A stretch of 64,000 bases of DNA from Schistosoma mansoni (lineage: Eukaryota > Platyhelminthes > Trematoda > Strigeidida > Schistosomatidae). Location of the stretch: positions 6,368,152 through 6,432,151 of the forward strand of contig NC_031498.1 of NCBI RefSeq assembly GCF_000237925.1. The letters run 5' to 3'. The position numbers were made by a program, and so were the translations under genes. A model generated the notes under the pieces. That model ran no database searches. It was not told where the DNA came from and worked only from the letters and a program-made list of their open reading frames with translations. Numbering within the stretch: the stretch's first letter is position 1; each line of letters begins with the position of its first letter. This document shows positions 13,301 through 25,002 of the stretch, piece by piece.

Positions 13301-16300
13301 ACTCTATAGAAGATTGCCACTCGTTCTGGAATACATACTGATACTCCGATCATGCTCAAATACGAGCACGCACTTGCTTGCGCCTCACTGAACACAGAAA
13401 AAACATACTAAGAAGATCCATTAGAGTTGAACTCAGTGACGAGAAAGCCAAAAGTAGATTCCAGGAACAACTGAGGTCACACTCGGGCAATTTTAAAAAC
13501 AAGGCTGACCAAGATGTTGCTTGGAAAGATATACAAACAGCTGTGGAAATAGCAGCGACATTTATTAGCTATTTGAATAAAAGGGTCACGAAAAATCAGT
13601 GGATTTATGAGACATCTATTGCACTAATCGACTCTTGTGAACTCATCCCATAGAGCTCCGAACACGATAATGAACGAAAACAAATCAAGTCTAGGTGAAC
13701 GAAGAGTCTACGGAACAATCGTGAGCAGTGGTGAGCAGCGAAAGCAAAACAGTTGGAAAAGGCGGTAGCTTTAGGTAACACAAAACAGCTCTTCGGACTA
13801 TTAAGGGAACCCGGGATTAAAAAGGTAAGTGTAAGTGAGACAGTCGCCAAAAAAGACGACACTTATATCTGCTCTCAGCCCATACGTTTAAAACGATGAG
13901 CGGAACACCCTAAAGAACAGTTCACCTGTCGGACGTCTGACAAAGACTCGTGAACTTCAAACACGAGGAAATCAGGCCGACTTCAGACCTGGTCGTGACT
14001 GTATCGACCACGAATTTACCATTCTTCAGATTTAGAACACAGGCATTCTTATCGGCATTCAACAATGATAGTTTTTCTTGACTTAAAAGCAGCATTTGAC
14101 TCTGTAGACCGAGAGGTTCTGTGGCAGTGTCTGTCATTGAGAGGTGTACCTCAGAAGTACATAAACCTTGTGAAGACTCTTTACTCGAACACTACCAGTC
14201 GAGTGAGAGCTTATGGCGAACTGTCATATGATTTTACAACCTCAAGTGGTGTCCGTCAAGGCTGTCCACTATCTCCATTTCTGTTCAATTTCATCATAGA
14301 CCTACTGCTGGAAATAACTTTCTCGTCGAATGAACTTCCGGGGATTAATCTCCTACCAGGAGGTCCACTTATCGACTTAGAATACGCGGATAATATGGTC
14401 CTGTTTGGTGAGGGCACTGATAAAATGCAGAATCTTCTGTCGACACTGAGTAACAATGCCAGGATATTTGGGATGCGTTTCGCCCCCTCTAAATGCAAAT
14501 TGTTACTCCATGATTGGCCTACGTCAACACCTGAACTAAGGATATGGAGTGAAGTAGTCGAACGCGTCGACAACTTCACTTATCTTGGAAGTCTGATCAG
14601 CCCTAATGAGTTGGTGTCTGACGAAATCTCTTCACGAATTCAAAAAGCTCGTTTAGCTTTTGCCAACTTACATCACCTATGGCGAAGACGAGATATCCAT
14701 CTATCAATTAAGGGATGAGTATATTGCTCTGTAGTTTGTTATGTTTTACTTTACGGTTGCGAAACGTGGCCATTAAGATTGTAGGTATCATTACCTAGTT
14801 TTGATTTAATAATTTTGAATAAATTGAGCATTGGGTAGATTGTTATAAATAAATTAATATATTTGTAATATCCCAATGAGTAGAAAAACTAGACTTTCTG
14901 ACGTTTCTTGACTCAGTGTAAATCACTTCTTGTGGCCATTAAGAGTATAAGATATCCTTAAGTTACCAGTATTTGACCACAGATGTCTTAGAAATATCGC
15001 CAACATCTCCTGGGATCACCAGGTAAGTACAAGTGTGTCAAGTCCTTCTTAGTGCAGATCGAATGCTATCGATCAAGTTGCAATGTGGTCACTGGTCTAG
15101 ATGGCTCGACACTGCGTGCACTATGTTGAGATAAGATGGTGGTTGGAGGTGATCAACAGGAAACCCTGGACCCAGGTTTCGTGTTACTTGGCACTTGTCA
15201 GCAAGGTGTACCTGTAATCTTGAGGGGACTGGTGCTGCTTGGAAAGACACACGAACAGCTGTGGAAACAGCAGTAACATCTATTAGTTATTTAAACCATA
15301 GGGCTCCAAAAAACCAGTGGATTTCTTCTAAGTCTATTTCACTGATGGATTCGCGTAAACTCATCCCATCAGGCTCTGAACACGACGAAGAGCGTAAACA
15401 AATTAGATCTAGGTTAACTAAAACTCTAAGGAACGATCGTGAGCAGTGGTGGGCAACGAAAGCAAAAGAGACGGGAAAGGCAGCGGCTGTAGGCAACTAT
15501 TCAGACTAATAAAAGAAACCGAAATTAAGAAGTCAAGTGTAAGTGAGACGATCTCGGAAAAAGATGGAACCCTTATCTGCTCTCAACCCAAACGTTTAGA
15601 ACGATGGGCGGAACACTTTAAGGAGCAGTTTAGCTGGCCTTCAGCTACTGCACAACTACCCACTATTCCCAGAAAACCTGAATGGAACATTGAAGTAGGC
15701 CCCCCGACCCTACCTGAAGTTCAAAAGGCTATAAGTAATCTGAAACGAGGAAGAGCAGCTGGTCCAGATGGATTGGCTCCAGAGGTCTTTAAATATGGTG
15801 GTCCAATTTCAGCGATTAGGTTGACTAATATTCTGGCTAAAATCTGGGAAACGGACGTAATCCCATCTGACTGGTCACAATCACTGATTGTCCCAATATA
15901 TAAGAAGGGGCCAAAGTCACCTTGTGATAACCATAGAGGGATTAGTCTGACTAACATAGTATCTAAAATACTAGCCTCAATAATTATCGGGCGCCTAACT
16001 AAGACTCGTGAACTGCAAACACGAGAAAATCAGGCTGGCTTCAGACCTTGTCGTGACTGTATCGACCACATATTCACCATTCGTCAAGTTTTAGAGCACA
16101 GAAATGCTTATCGGCGTCCGACAATAATAGTTTTTCTTGACTTAAAAGCAGCATTTGACTCTGTAGACCGAGAGGTTCTGTGGCAGTGTCTGTCATTGAG
16201 AGGTGTACCTCAGAAGTACATAAACCTTGTGAAGACTCTTTACTCGAACACTACCAGTCGAGTGAGAGCTTATGGCGAACTGTCAAATGATTTTACAACC

Positions 16301-18296
16301 TCAAGTGGTGTCCGTCAAGGCTGTCCACTATCCCCATTTTTGTTTAACTTCATTATAGACCTGTTGCTGGAAATAACATTCTCTTCGACTGAATTTTCAG
16401 GAATTGATCTTCTACCAGGAGGTTCACTTATCGACTTAGAATACGCAGATGACATAGTCCTGTTTGGTGAAGACGCTGGCAAAATGCAGAGTCTTCTGTT
16501 GGAACTCAGTAATAATGCCAGGATGTTTGGGATGCGTTCCTCCCCATCCAAATGTAAATTGTTACTCCAGGACTGGCCTGCGTCAACACCTGAACTAAGG
16601 ATATGGAGTGAAGTAGTCGAACGCGTCGACAACTTCACTTATCTTGGAAGTCTGATCAGCCCTAATTGGTTGGTGTCTGACGAAATCTCTTCACGGATTC
16701 AAAAAACTCGTTTTGCTTTTGCCAACCTACATCACCTATGGCGAAGACGAGATATCCATCTATCAATTAAGGGACGAGTATACTGCGCAGCAGTTCGCTC
16801 TGTTCTACTTTACGGCTGCGAAACATGGCCATTAAGAGTAGAAGATACCCGTAGGTTACTAGTATTTGACCACAGATGCCTTAGAAATATTGCTCGCATC
16901 TGCTGGGATCACCGGGTAAGTAATAGTGAGGTTAGACGCAGGGTATTAGGGAATGATGGTAAATCAGCTGATGAGTTGATGAATCTTCATCGACTGAGAT
17001 GGTTGGGCCACGTGTTACGTATACTTGAACATCGATTACCACGACGCGCAATGTTGACTAGTGTAGGGGATGGTTGGAAGAGAGTTAGGGGCGGCCAAAC
17101 CAAAACATGGCATCAGTGCTTGAAGTCACTAACTTCTAGTCTGAGCCATGTTGGAAGATGCAGACTACCTGGTTGGGGTCCACGTGACTATCGTAACCAA
17201 TGGTTGGAGACTCTGGGTGACATGGCTCAGAACTGATCACAATGGCGTAGGTGTATACACTCTTTATCTTCCCTTAAACCTTGAGATTAAAATTGCTTCA
17301 TAACTTTTTTCCTTCCTATACTATATCCTTATATACAACCTTTCTTTATATACTACCACCACTAAATTAATTACTTCTATGAATCCGGTGTTGATCTTGT
17401 TGTGCTAACGAGGTATGGCAACTTGGACCGATGCATATATGTGCCTGGTCCTACGTTGTCGCTGACTGACTGACCAGGTAAGTAATAGTGTGGTTAGATG
17501 CAGGGTATTAAGGAATGATGGTAAATCAGTTGATGAGGTTGTGGATCTACATCGACTGAGTTGGTTGGGCCACGCATCGTCAACCACCGAATACCACGAC
17601 ACGCAATGCTGACTAGTGTTGGAGTCGGATGGAAGAAAGTTAGGGGCGGTCAAACCAAAACATGGTATCAGTACATAAAGTCATTAACTTCTGGTCTGAG
17701 CCATGTTGGCAGATGCAGACTACCTGGTTGGGGTCCGCGCGACTACGTTTGACATGGTTGAGAATCGACCGCAATGGCGCAGGTGTATACACTCGTTTTC
17801 TTCCCTTAAACTGTGAGATTAAAATCGCTTTATACCTTTCTTCCTACGGACTAATTCTTCCTTTTTGTATTATATCTTGATATTCAATCTTTCTTTTATA
17901 TATTACTACCGTTGAAGTAACTACTTCTATGAATTTGGTGTTCACCTTGTTGTGCTAATGAGGTGTGGCAACTTGGACTGATGCATATATGTGCGTGGTT
18001 CTACGTTGTAGCTGACTGACTGAAGCTCCTCAGTAACTCTAGTGTATTTCCTATTTTTAGTACCTTTCTAAGACTAGAAATCGCCGTCGTTATAAAACCA
18101 TTTCTCTTATCAATACGTCTTTGTTGGGATTTTAACGGAGTATGTAAGAATGGATAACTGCTGTTCTTAGTCTATATGAATGAACTTCAAACCTTTTTTT
18201 ATTTTCAGCAACGCCTTGTCTTCAAACCTTTTTTTATTTTCAGCAACGCCTTGTCGGTAGTATTCGTGGCACTGTGGCTCACGACTGGATTACACA

Positions 18297-18300
<4 letters not shown>
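10378..18300 (+). CDS. PITPNA/PITPNB-like: class I phosphatidylinositol transfer protein (PITP alpha/beta type)
   Basis: Cytosolic lipid carrier exchanging phosphatidylinositol and phosphatidylcholine between membranes. Exons: 10453-10771, 10804-10881, 10919-11086, 11135-11230, 11292-11414 and terminal 18244-18300; all junctions have GT/AG and join in frame. A tentative first exon, 10378-10406, supplies a start and completes the Tyr codon (weak donor GTACAT). Family signatures are [42 protein letters not shown] (lipid-contacting Thr/Lys), [35 protein letters not shown] (paired Trp docking residues) and FCWLDKW..LSMDDIR. The last exon encodes [11 protein letters not shown], matching the class I C-terminus (GSVRGTSA-type). 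The product is about 289 aa against about 270 in vertebrates; much of the excess lies in an insertion before QYTHK. The last intron is 6.8 kb and full of RTE sequence. A candidate AATAAA is at 18668. Class II (RdgB) is excluded by the WWG and C-terminus. Confidence 0.88.
12515..14718 (+). pseudogene. ORF of RTE element A: endonuclease plus reverse transcriptase, broken
   Basis: The ORF starts at the ATG at 12515. The endonuclease domain (12515-13093) shows [25 protein letters not shown] and VAGDFNAQ, then ends at a premature TAA (13091). Frameshifts and stops follow between 13100 and 14060. The RT segment (14065-14718) has [14 protein letters not shown] and [14 protein letters not shown], but the catalytic box reads YADN (14383-14394) instead of YADD. 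It stops at a TGA where element B has CGA, a CpG-decay type change. It cannot encode an active protein. Confidence 0.8.
14779..14931. mobile_element. 153-bp insertion inside RTE element A with 13-bp target duplication
   Basis: GTGGCCATTAAGA is present at 14766-14778 and 14932-14944. In element B the same site occurs once, as the coding sequence for WPLRV. The inserted 153 bp matches two separated blocks of the repeat at 25003-26090 (TTGTAGGTATCAT, then GAATAAATTGAGCATTG-GTAGATTG, then TAATATCCCAATGAGTAG and CTTTCTGACGTTTC). It is therefore an internally shortened member of repeat family R3. Confidence 0.75.
15038..17472 (+). mobile_element. RTE-type retrotransposon B, 5'-truncated, inserted into element A
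   Basis: It is flanked by a 20-bp target duplication at 15018-15037 and 17473-17492 (starting ACCAGGTAAGTA; 18/20 identical); the flanks are contiguous in the element A sequence. The first 190 bp (15038 to about 15230) are not homologous to element A. The rest is an RTE reverse transcriptase ORF plus a 3' UTR that ends in GCTGACTGACTG. The endonuclease domain is absent, so this copy depended on enzymes supplied by another element. Confidence 0.82.
15234..17236 (+). pseudogene. reverse transcriptase ORF of RTE element B (5'-truncated, RT open)
   Basis: The 5' part (15234 to about 15509) is in a different frame from the main open frame (15446-17236), so one frameshift is present near 15490. 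The long frame is uninterrupted for 596 codons. It carries the full palm: [83 protein letters not shown] and the catalytic YADD at 16442-16453. The C-terminal RTE domain follows ([34 protein letters not shown]). It is much less decayed than element A. Reverse transcriptase function is known for the family; activity here is unlikely because the endonuclease is missing. Confidence 0.8.
18186..18255 (+). repeat. perfect 35-nt tandem duplication of a 3' splice site (PITP last exon)
   Basis: Positions 18186-18220 and 18221-18255 are identical. Each unit holds a polypyrimidine tract, TTTTCAG and the first 12 coding nucleotides (CAACGCCTTGTC). The second AG (18242-18243) gives the conserved PITP C-terminus. 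The first AG (18207-18208) would shift the frame because 35 is not a multiple of 3. Confidence 0.85.

Positions 18301-18363
<63 letters not shown>
18299..18363. repeat. (TA)n microsatellite directly at the PITP stop codon
   Basis: About 32 TA units begin within the TAA stop codon of the PITP gene (18298-18300), so the first bases of the 3' UTR are pure microsatellite. Confidence 0.95.
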
Positions 18364-21128
18364 TGATGAAACTTCCAAATTCTTATATAACGTAAGTTTC
18401 GTTTACTGCTATTCATTCATTGTTTTTAGTTTATTTTTCTCATGACAAGTATTTCATTTTACATTGTATCTGATTGTATTCAGTAACGATTTCGGTCAAA
18501 GTTCATCAGCTATTCCAATTAGATATGTCTACATAATCTTGGATACGTGTTTGGCTTTGTCAATTCCCTGTAAATTCATATATTTATAACAGTCATGTGA
18601 TATGATAACAGTGATATTGATATCAAAGAAATAGTTTATTATTAGACAAGTAAAACAGAAATATGTCAATAAATATACATTTATGTATGATTTATAGACC
18701 ATTCAATCATTCAGTCACTATTGCCTATTAACATTGTGTATGTGTACGCTATAATTTTTTATTTCAAATATTTACTAATTGTTTTTGTCATGCTATATGT
18801 AAATTGAAAATAGTACACAAGACGGCATATTAACTTGAAAATTTAATTATATTTTAAACTAGAATCGTTTCATTTACATCTCTGCATTAAATAAGATAAC
18901 TTGAGATGGTAAAGTGGATAAATTTTCAAAGTGATAAATTGATCAGCTGTTACATTTATGTGAGGTATCTAGTTGTGTATATGATTGTTATTGGTGTTCT
19001 GTCGTATCTAGAAATTGTTTTGTTCATAGTTGCCAAGTTACTTCGTATAAATTCCTTGGTAGAAGGATCAACTGCTACATAATGTTAAGTCAAAACAGAT
19101 TATACAATAGAGATGATTTTTATTTGTTGACGATAGATGGAATAAAAACGTCGTAAAACGTATTCGTGGTATTGATCAGTGATGAAAATGTTAAAACTTC
19201 CCTCCGTTTAGGTAGCTAGAACATTTACTCGGTACAAATAGTTACAACGTCTCTTACTCGATCGTCATCATGTTAACCTGTGAAGTACGTTCACTGAGAA
19301 ATATCTTTTTATTTTCAATAAATTAGCTGAATCAGTAATTTAAAGTTGACTAATATCAATCGAACATTAACGAGTCGATTTTATTGTTTATTTTATATTG
19401 TCTTGTGTAAATATTTAGCGTAAACGTTTATGCATATTAACATGTTAGCCCATTCTAAAAACAATGCCATATAACCAATTATCTTGTTCCGATTTCCGTC
19501 CACAAACAGTTTAATCAAATCGCCTTTTTTGGAGGGAGGGACAAAGAGCTAGAGAGGAAAATAAACAGTCACTATCTACCACTCAATTCTTGTGAATGAT
19601 TTCTTTCTTTTCTTTTGTTTCATCTCACAGTGTGTGTGATATTCTGTTATTATTTTTCTTTATTTCTATCAATGATAACATTCAGTGGTTTCCTATATAT
19701 ACATGTATGTTGTGAATTATCTAACTGCGCCAAATTATAAGATACACTTTTATAAATTACGTGAGAATTTCATTTCTCGGTTGATTTTTCTTCTTTCCTA
19801 TTTGTGTCCATCCTTTTCATTTGTTCACTGTTGTCCATAAAATCAAAGTTTTGTTTATGACTGTATTTCTGCTTATTGTTAATCTTTTTTTCCTTATAAT
19901 ACTTCAGAAAAATAACTATATTATTGTTGTCATTAACTCAGTTTAACTAATAGTTGTGCTGCTAAATTACTTTTTGAAATTTGTTACCAAACACATTCCA
20001 AAAATTTCACAAAAGGATACATGTATACATATTTGTTTTTTCTTGTGTTCCCTTTTACATTTTCGGTGCTTATTGTCATGTTGTTTGCTTTTGTTTTTTC
20101 TTTACCTGAAATTAAGGATTACACCATCTCTATTTTAAATGCTATTATATATGATGTGTGTACACATTGTGTAATTGGCAAATGATCACATACCCGATTG
20201 GAATCTCTTCACTCATCTCTCTTATTTTTTTAATATTCTAACCATTGTTATGTTTACCTTTGATCGTCATCGTTTATCGTCATTAATAAAGAAAATAACC
20301 AATTGAAGGTTTTTCTTAAATTTATCAATCGTTTAAATAATCTGTCTCCTCTCCATTTAGAAAAATTCGCAAACAAAAAGATAAACAGTTCTGGATTATT
20401 ACATCAATTTTCGTCTTTCCTTTTGTTTACTAATTTTTAACCATTCTGTCTTGTGTTAAAGTCAGTTTATTCATTTGTCAGTCTGTGTTTAGCTTTATTT
20501 AATTAGAGAATGCATTGAAGTATTCGTGTCGAAGTTATTAATACCGATGTTTAATAATATTCTGTGTTCTCTGATTTTTCACGGGAAGAAGGTTGTAACA
20601 ATTGTCAAAATTATGTTTCTAAACTTGTCAGTTCGTAATGCAATCTAGTTACTCGGATCAGTTAAGTAATGTTAACCAGTTTTGCGTTCATTCTCTTAGC
20701 CTTGATGAAAACATATATTCCTTAAATTATTGTATGTGTAATAAATTAGATGACTCGATATTTCAGTTAAATGAGATACTATTATGCATCTTTGACTGCA
20801 ATTGGGAATAATATGTACTCGAATACCTCAGAGAGATGTCCTTTTGATAAATGCTAATCTTATGTGGAAGATTTGTCTAAAACGCTTTTGGTTAATTACC
20901 TTTGTATATCAAAAGAATTAATTCGCATAGTTGTTATGCCAAGTTCTGCGTTGTTCATGAATGACAGACTAACATGGTTATTATGAATATTGCCATTCTT
21001 AAAATCATATCTCAAACTAGGTTTGCGCATTATGTAAAAGAATTGTTATTAATTATATCACTGATAAAATAGTATTGTTAAAGGGCATCAATAAAGTCGT
21101 TTTACGAACATTAGTTTATGATTTATTG

Positions 21129-21130
<2 letters not shown>
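18364..21130. other. no gene recognised; PITP 3' UTR then intergenic
   Basis: Very AT- and T-rich sequence. A possible polyadenylation signal AATAAA is at 18668-18673. Open frames here are short and poly-T derived, and I regard them as noise. Confidence 0.35.

Positions 21131-21170
<40 letters not shown>
21131..21170. repeat. (AT)20 microsatellite
   Basis: Uninterrupted AT dinucleotide tract. Confidence 0.95.
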
Positions 21171-21171
<1 letters not shown>

Positions 21172-21234
21172 TTTAAAATCATCGCTATTTTACTGAAGCT
21201 TGTTGTGTCAGGGTGCCTTTCCTTTTGAGAACAG

Positions 21235-22735
21235 TCCTATAAGCTGTGAGCGATCTAAAGCGACGGAGAGCATCTAGGCTTGATGGGCTAACCCTTGAAA
21301 TTTTTAACGATGGTGGTCTAGTTTTAGCAGTTAGATTGACTGAGATGTTAGCTAAAATCTGAGGACTGGACGCAATCTCATCTGACTGGTCTCGACGGCT
21401 GATCGTCCCATCAACCAGTCTGGCTTCAGACCTGAATGTGGATGTGAAAGCCTAATCTTCTCCTTTTGGCAGTTTCTGAGACAGAAATACTTTCCGACAT
21501 CTAACAATAGTTGTATCCCTTCACCTGAGGGTGGCATTCTACACTGTTGATCTTAAGGTTCTGTGGCAGTGTCTGTCACTGAAAGACTTCCCAAAAAGTA
21601 TATTAACCTTGTGTAGGCTCTCTACTCGACCACTACTGGTTCAGTCAGAGCTTTCGGCGAATTATCATCGGAATCAGTTACTTCAAGCGGTGTTCGTCAA
21701 GGTTTTCCGACTTTTATTTAACCTTTTCATAGACATGCTTTCGGAGGTGACATTTTTATCTGACTTGTCAGAGAATGATCTTCTCCAGGAGACTCACCTG
21801 TGGACCTAGAATACTCTGATGATATATTTCGGTTTGGTGAAGATAGTGACAAAATCCAGTCTTCTGACTACTATAAGCAACAATGCAAGCATAGTTTAAA
21901 TGCGGTTCTCTCCATCCAAATGCAAAGTGTTGCTTTGGGATTGGCTTGCGCCAGCTCCTGAATTAGTCATAGGGAGTGAAGTAGTTGAACTCATCGACCG
22001 CCTCACTTATTTTGGGAGTCACATCAATACTGATGGTCTGGTGTCTGAAGAAATCTCAGCACAGATTCACAAGCTTCAGCTGGCTTTTGCCAACTTACGG
22101 CACATATGGAGTAGGCGAGATGACCGCCTGTTAACCAACTTACAATTTTAATGCACAGCAGTCTATCCTCTTCGACTCTATGGATGTGAAGCACGCTCAT
22201 TAGAAACAAGACATTCGTAGGTTACTGGTATTCGACCATAGATGTCTTCGAACCACTGCTTGCGCATTTCGGGAACACCGAGTAAGTAATGTCAAGGTTG
22301 TGGATAGGGTACTAGTTAAGGATGGCATATAGGTTGGTGAGGTAGAAAATCCTCATCAACTGAGGTGGTTGAGACATGTGTTACGCATGCCCAACCACCA
22401 CCTCTCAAGGTAGAAGATGTCTAGTGTACGAGTGGGCTGGAAGAAAGCTAGGGGTGACCAAACGAAAATATGGCATCAGTCCATGAAGTCATTGACAATT
22501 GGACTGAGCCTTCTAGGTAGAGGTAGAATAGCTGGTTGGGGTCAGCGAATCGTAACGAATGATTAGAGACATTGGGTGGTATCTTTGCTCCTTGTTTTCC
22601 TCACACCCGTTTTGTTGTATTACTACTACTGACAATCTTACTACTGCAGGATTCATCTTGATAGTTTTATCTCACAGTGCTAATGTGGTGTAGTGGTTTA
22701 AACTAACGTATGTAGGATTTCAGTCAAGAAATATT
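21235..22735 (+). pseudogene. old RTE reverse transcriptase relic
   Basis: Diverged homologue of the RT region of elements A and B with many stops and frameshifts. Recognisable pieces are [32 protein letters not shown] (21550-21600), the degenerate box YSDD (about 21810), MRFSPSKCKVLL..L (21900), SRRDDRLL and a C-terminal zone with LRWL-like and GWKKARG segments up to about 22570. The 3' UTR is recognisable to about 22735. It is clearly older than A and B. Confidence 0.75.
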
Positions 22736-22911
22736 TACTCGCTTTTATTTGAAGTAGGCCCAAAGCGATCGAAAATATCTAAACCCTGATAGCTATACAT
22801 TTTTTCCTTATTTCACAATACTAAACATTGAATAATACGTGTACTGACAATAAGCAATTTTATTTTATAGGGAAAATTACACCAGGATAGATAAAAAGAA
22901 AATTCACTTAC

Positions 22912-23141
22912 CAAATTTTCGTCCGTATAAATATTGGCTTCAGTGAAAGAGAAACTTTCAAGTACACTAGGTAATTGATGATCTTGCATATTAGGATCAA
23001 TTACTGTGTTTACATTTAATGCGTTTAACGATAATAATTCGTTCTCTGGTAGTTGTTCAGCATGCATTGAAATCAGTGGTAGGCCTTGTTTTAATACATG
23101 ATTGACATATAAAGCATGTGCTTTAGGAGCTCGATGTAAGG
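22912..23141 (-). CDS. candidate internal exon of an unidentified gene
   Basis: The 230-nt minus-strand segment is open in one frame, with an acceptor AATAG|CC and a strong donor TTTG|GTAAGT. The translation begins LHRAPKAHALYVNHVLKQG and includes HAEQLPENELLSLNALN and ends TEANIYTDENL. The amino-acid composition looks like real protein rather than AT noise. I do not recognise the family. No neighbouring exon could be linked with confidence, so it could also be a decayed element. Confidence 0.4.
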
Positions 23142-23429
23142 CTATTAATTCAGTTATGAAACAGAAAAAAGAATAAATAGTTGCAACCAGAATGAAATCA
23201 TTTTACATTACACAATATTAAGAGAAACAATTAATAGATCACCGTCTGTTGACTATATGAGGTAATAAATGGTTACGCATGACTATTTGGCAGAGAATAT
23301 ATATAATTGTTTCTTTAAAAAAAGCATATTTCATAAGTACTAACGGTATTGGTTTATTCTGAAACCCTGTCAATAGTTATTATTAATAAATTGTCATTTG
23401 TCTTCACCCAAAATTTGAATCAGAATTCG

Positions 23430-23627
23430 TCACCTTTTTTACTTTGTTTCACTAACTTATGTTTTTTCCCGAATCATCTATGCTCAATCTTTCCTTTTAC
23501 TATTGATACTGTTACTACCTCTACTATTCTGAGATTTGGCCTGACAATCTCACCATGCTGTGCTAATGGGGTATGGCAACTTGAACCGATGTACATACGT
23601 ACCAGGTTCTACGTTTTAACTGACTGA
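23430..23627 (+). mobile_element. RTE 3'-end fragment
   Basis: It matches the 3' UTR of the RTE elements above (GCTAATGGGGTATGGCAACTT, GTACCAGGTTCTACG) and ends in AACTGACTGA. It is severely 5'-truncated and non-coding. Confidence 0.7.
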
Positions 23628-25002
23628 TGTGCCTTGATTATTGATGGTATCTGTTTTCCTTACCCCCCCCCCATAAACGAAAAAATGTCTCGTTTCGCAA
23701 CATAATGGTTCCATTTGAAGTCACTCAGTTAATAAATTTCATCTTGATTTCTACAAAATGAACAGCTAAGTTTAGCATAAGTAACAAATTGCTCAGGTTG
23801 GACTAATCTATAAAACTTTCTAAGGAGTCGAAAAATACAAAGCTAAATCACTTGGTAGTCATTTAGGAATATGGAGTACCGATTGACTTCTTAGTCATAG
23901 TTTAGGATCTTAAACCTTTCTTCTTTTGACCTCGTTCAATGTTACATTTTGGTAAACAGTTATTTTCTTCCAAAGCTTATCAGGTAGCTCAATATGGTTA
24001 GTTGGTCTTTGTTTTAAATCCATTGGTTGTTTAACTATTCATTGCAGTTTAACCACGTATCGCAAAATGTATTATTGACATTTATCAATAAATTCCCTTA
24101 AAACTTATATTATTGAAGCTTAAGTAATCACAGACTCGGAGTAATAGGTGGTGTAATCATTTATAAAGATGGAGTGAAATTTATCTTAGTCACGCGTTCA
24201 TACATTAAGCTTTTGTGGCCAATATAAGCTGCGTCTTGATTTAGAAATTCCATTCATTACCAACACTTACTAAGTTCATGTACCCAAGACAGGAAGAGAT
24301 TTAATGGCAAGCTCTATCGATTAAGCAACAATACTCACAGTCCTTGCGTATTTGTAGATAGCTCAAATGTAGATGATCTATATCTAGGTTAATAAATGTA
24401 TTGTACACCCTAGTTGGATCACATTGTCACCAAACTTTCCATTCATCTTTTACACGAATGATTTAAGAAGTCTCATATGATTGGTGGATTCCTTAATTAT
24501 CGTAAACGTAAAGTAAGTCATTTGATTTTATTGACCTGATCTGAAATTCGATTATCATACTTATGAGTTAATTCCACTCCCTAAAGGATACTTATTCATG
24601 TGGCTTACAAATTCTTTTGAATATTTTCTAGTAAAAAATACGTTCATTTATCCATACAATATTGATACACCAAAACTAATAAATTAGTATAAATCTACTT
24701 TTACCTTGATACAGCCAATGGGCCATATCTTAGAAGGTAAAAACCTTTAAAAACCAAGATCACAACTGCTTGATACTAAAAATACCTTTTAAGCATTTCT
24801 ACGTAAGTAAACCACATAGGATGATTTTTTCCTCATATATATATATAAAACAGTCTTCAGAAATCGTTTGGCAAACTGATGTTGAGACTAAGGTTCTTAC
24901 TTTTCCTAACCAGAAATTATTCAAATACCAAATAATTGCAAATGATATAAATTATTACAATAGTATTTTATGAATGTATAAAGTAAGACAAAGATATTAT
25001 TT
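23628..25002. other. no gene recognised
   Basis: AT-rich sequence with a C10 homopolymer near 23665. No motif was found on either strand. Confidence 0.3.

Larger units (their letters stand above)
11867..18022 (+). mobile_element. RTE-type non-LTR retrotransposon A (near full length, interrupted)
   Basis: Element A occupies 11867-15037 and 17473-18022, split by element B. It is bounded by a 12-bp target duplication AAGCTCCTTAGT (11855-11866) and AAGCTCCTCAGT (18023-18034), 11/12 identical. It has a GC-richer 5' UTR of about 650 bp, an apurinic-type endonuclease domain, a reverse transcriptase, and a 3' UTR ending in GCTGACTGACTG, as RTE elements end in short tandem repeats. The reconstructed length is about 3.7 kb, similar to schistosome SR2-type RTE elements. 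It lies inside the last intron of the PITP gene in the same orientation as the gene. Confidence 0.85.
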
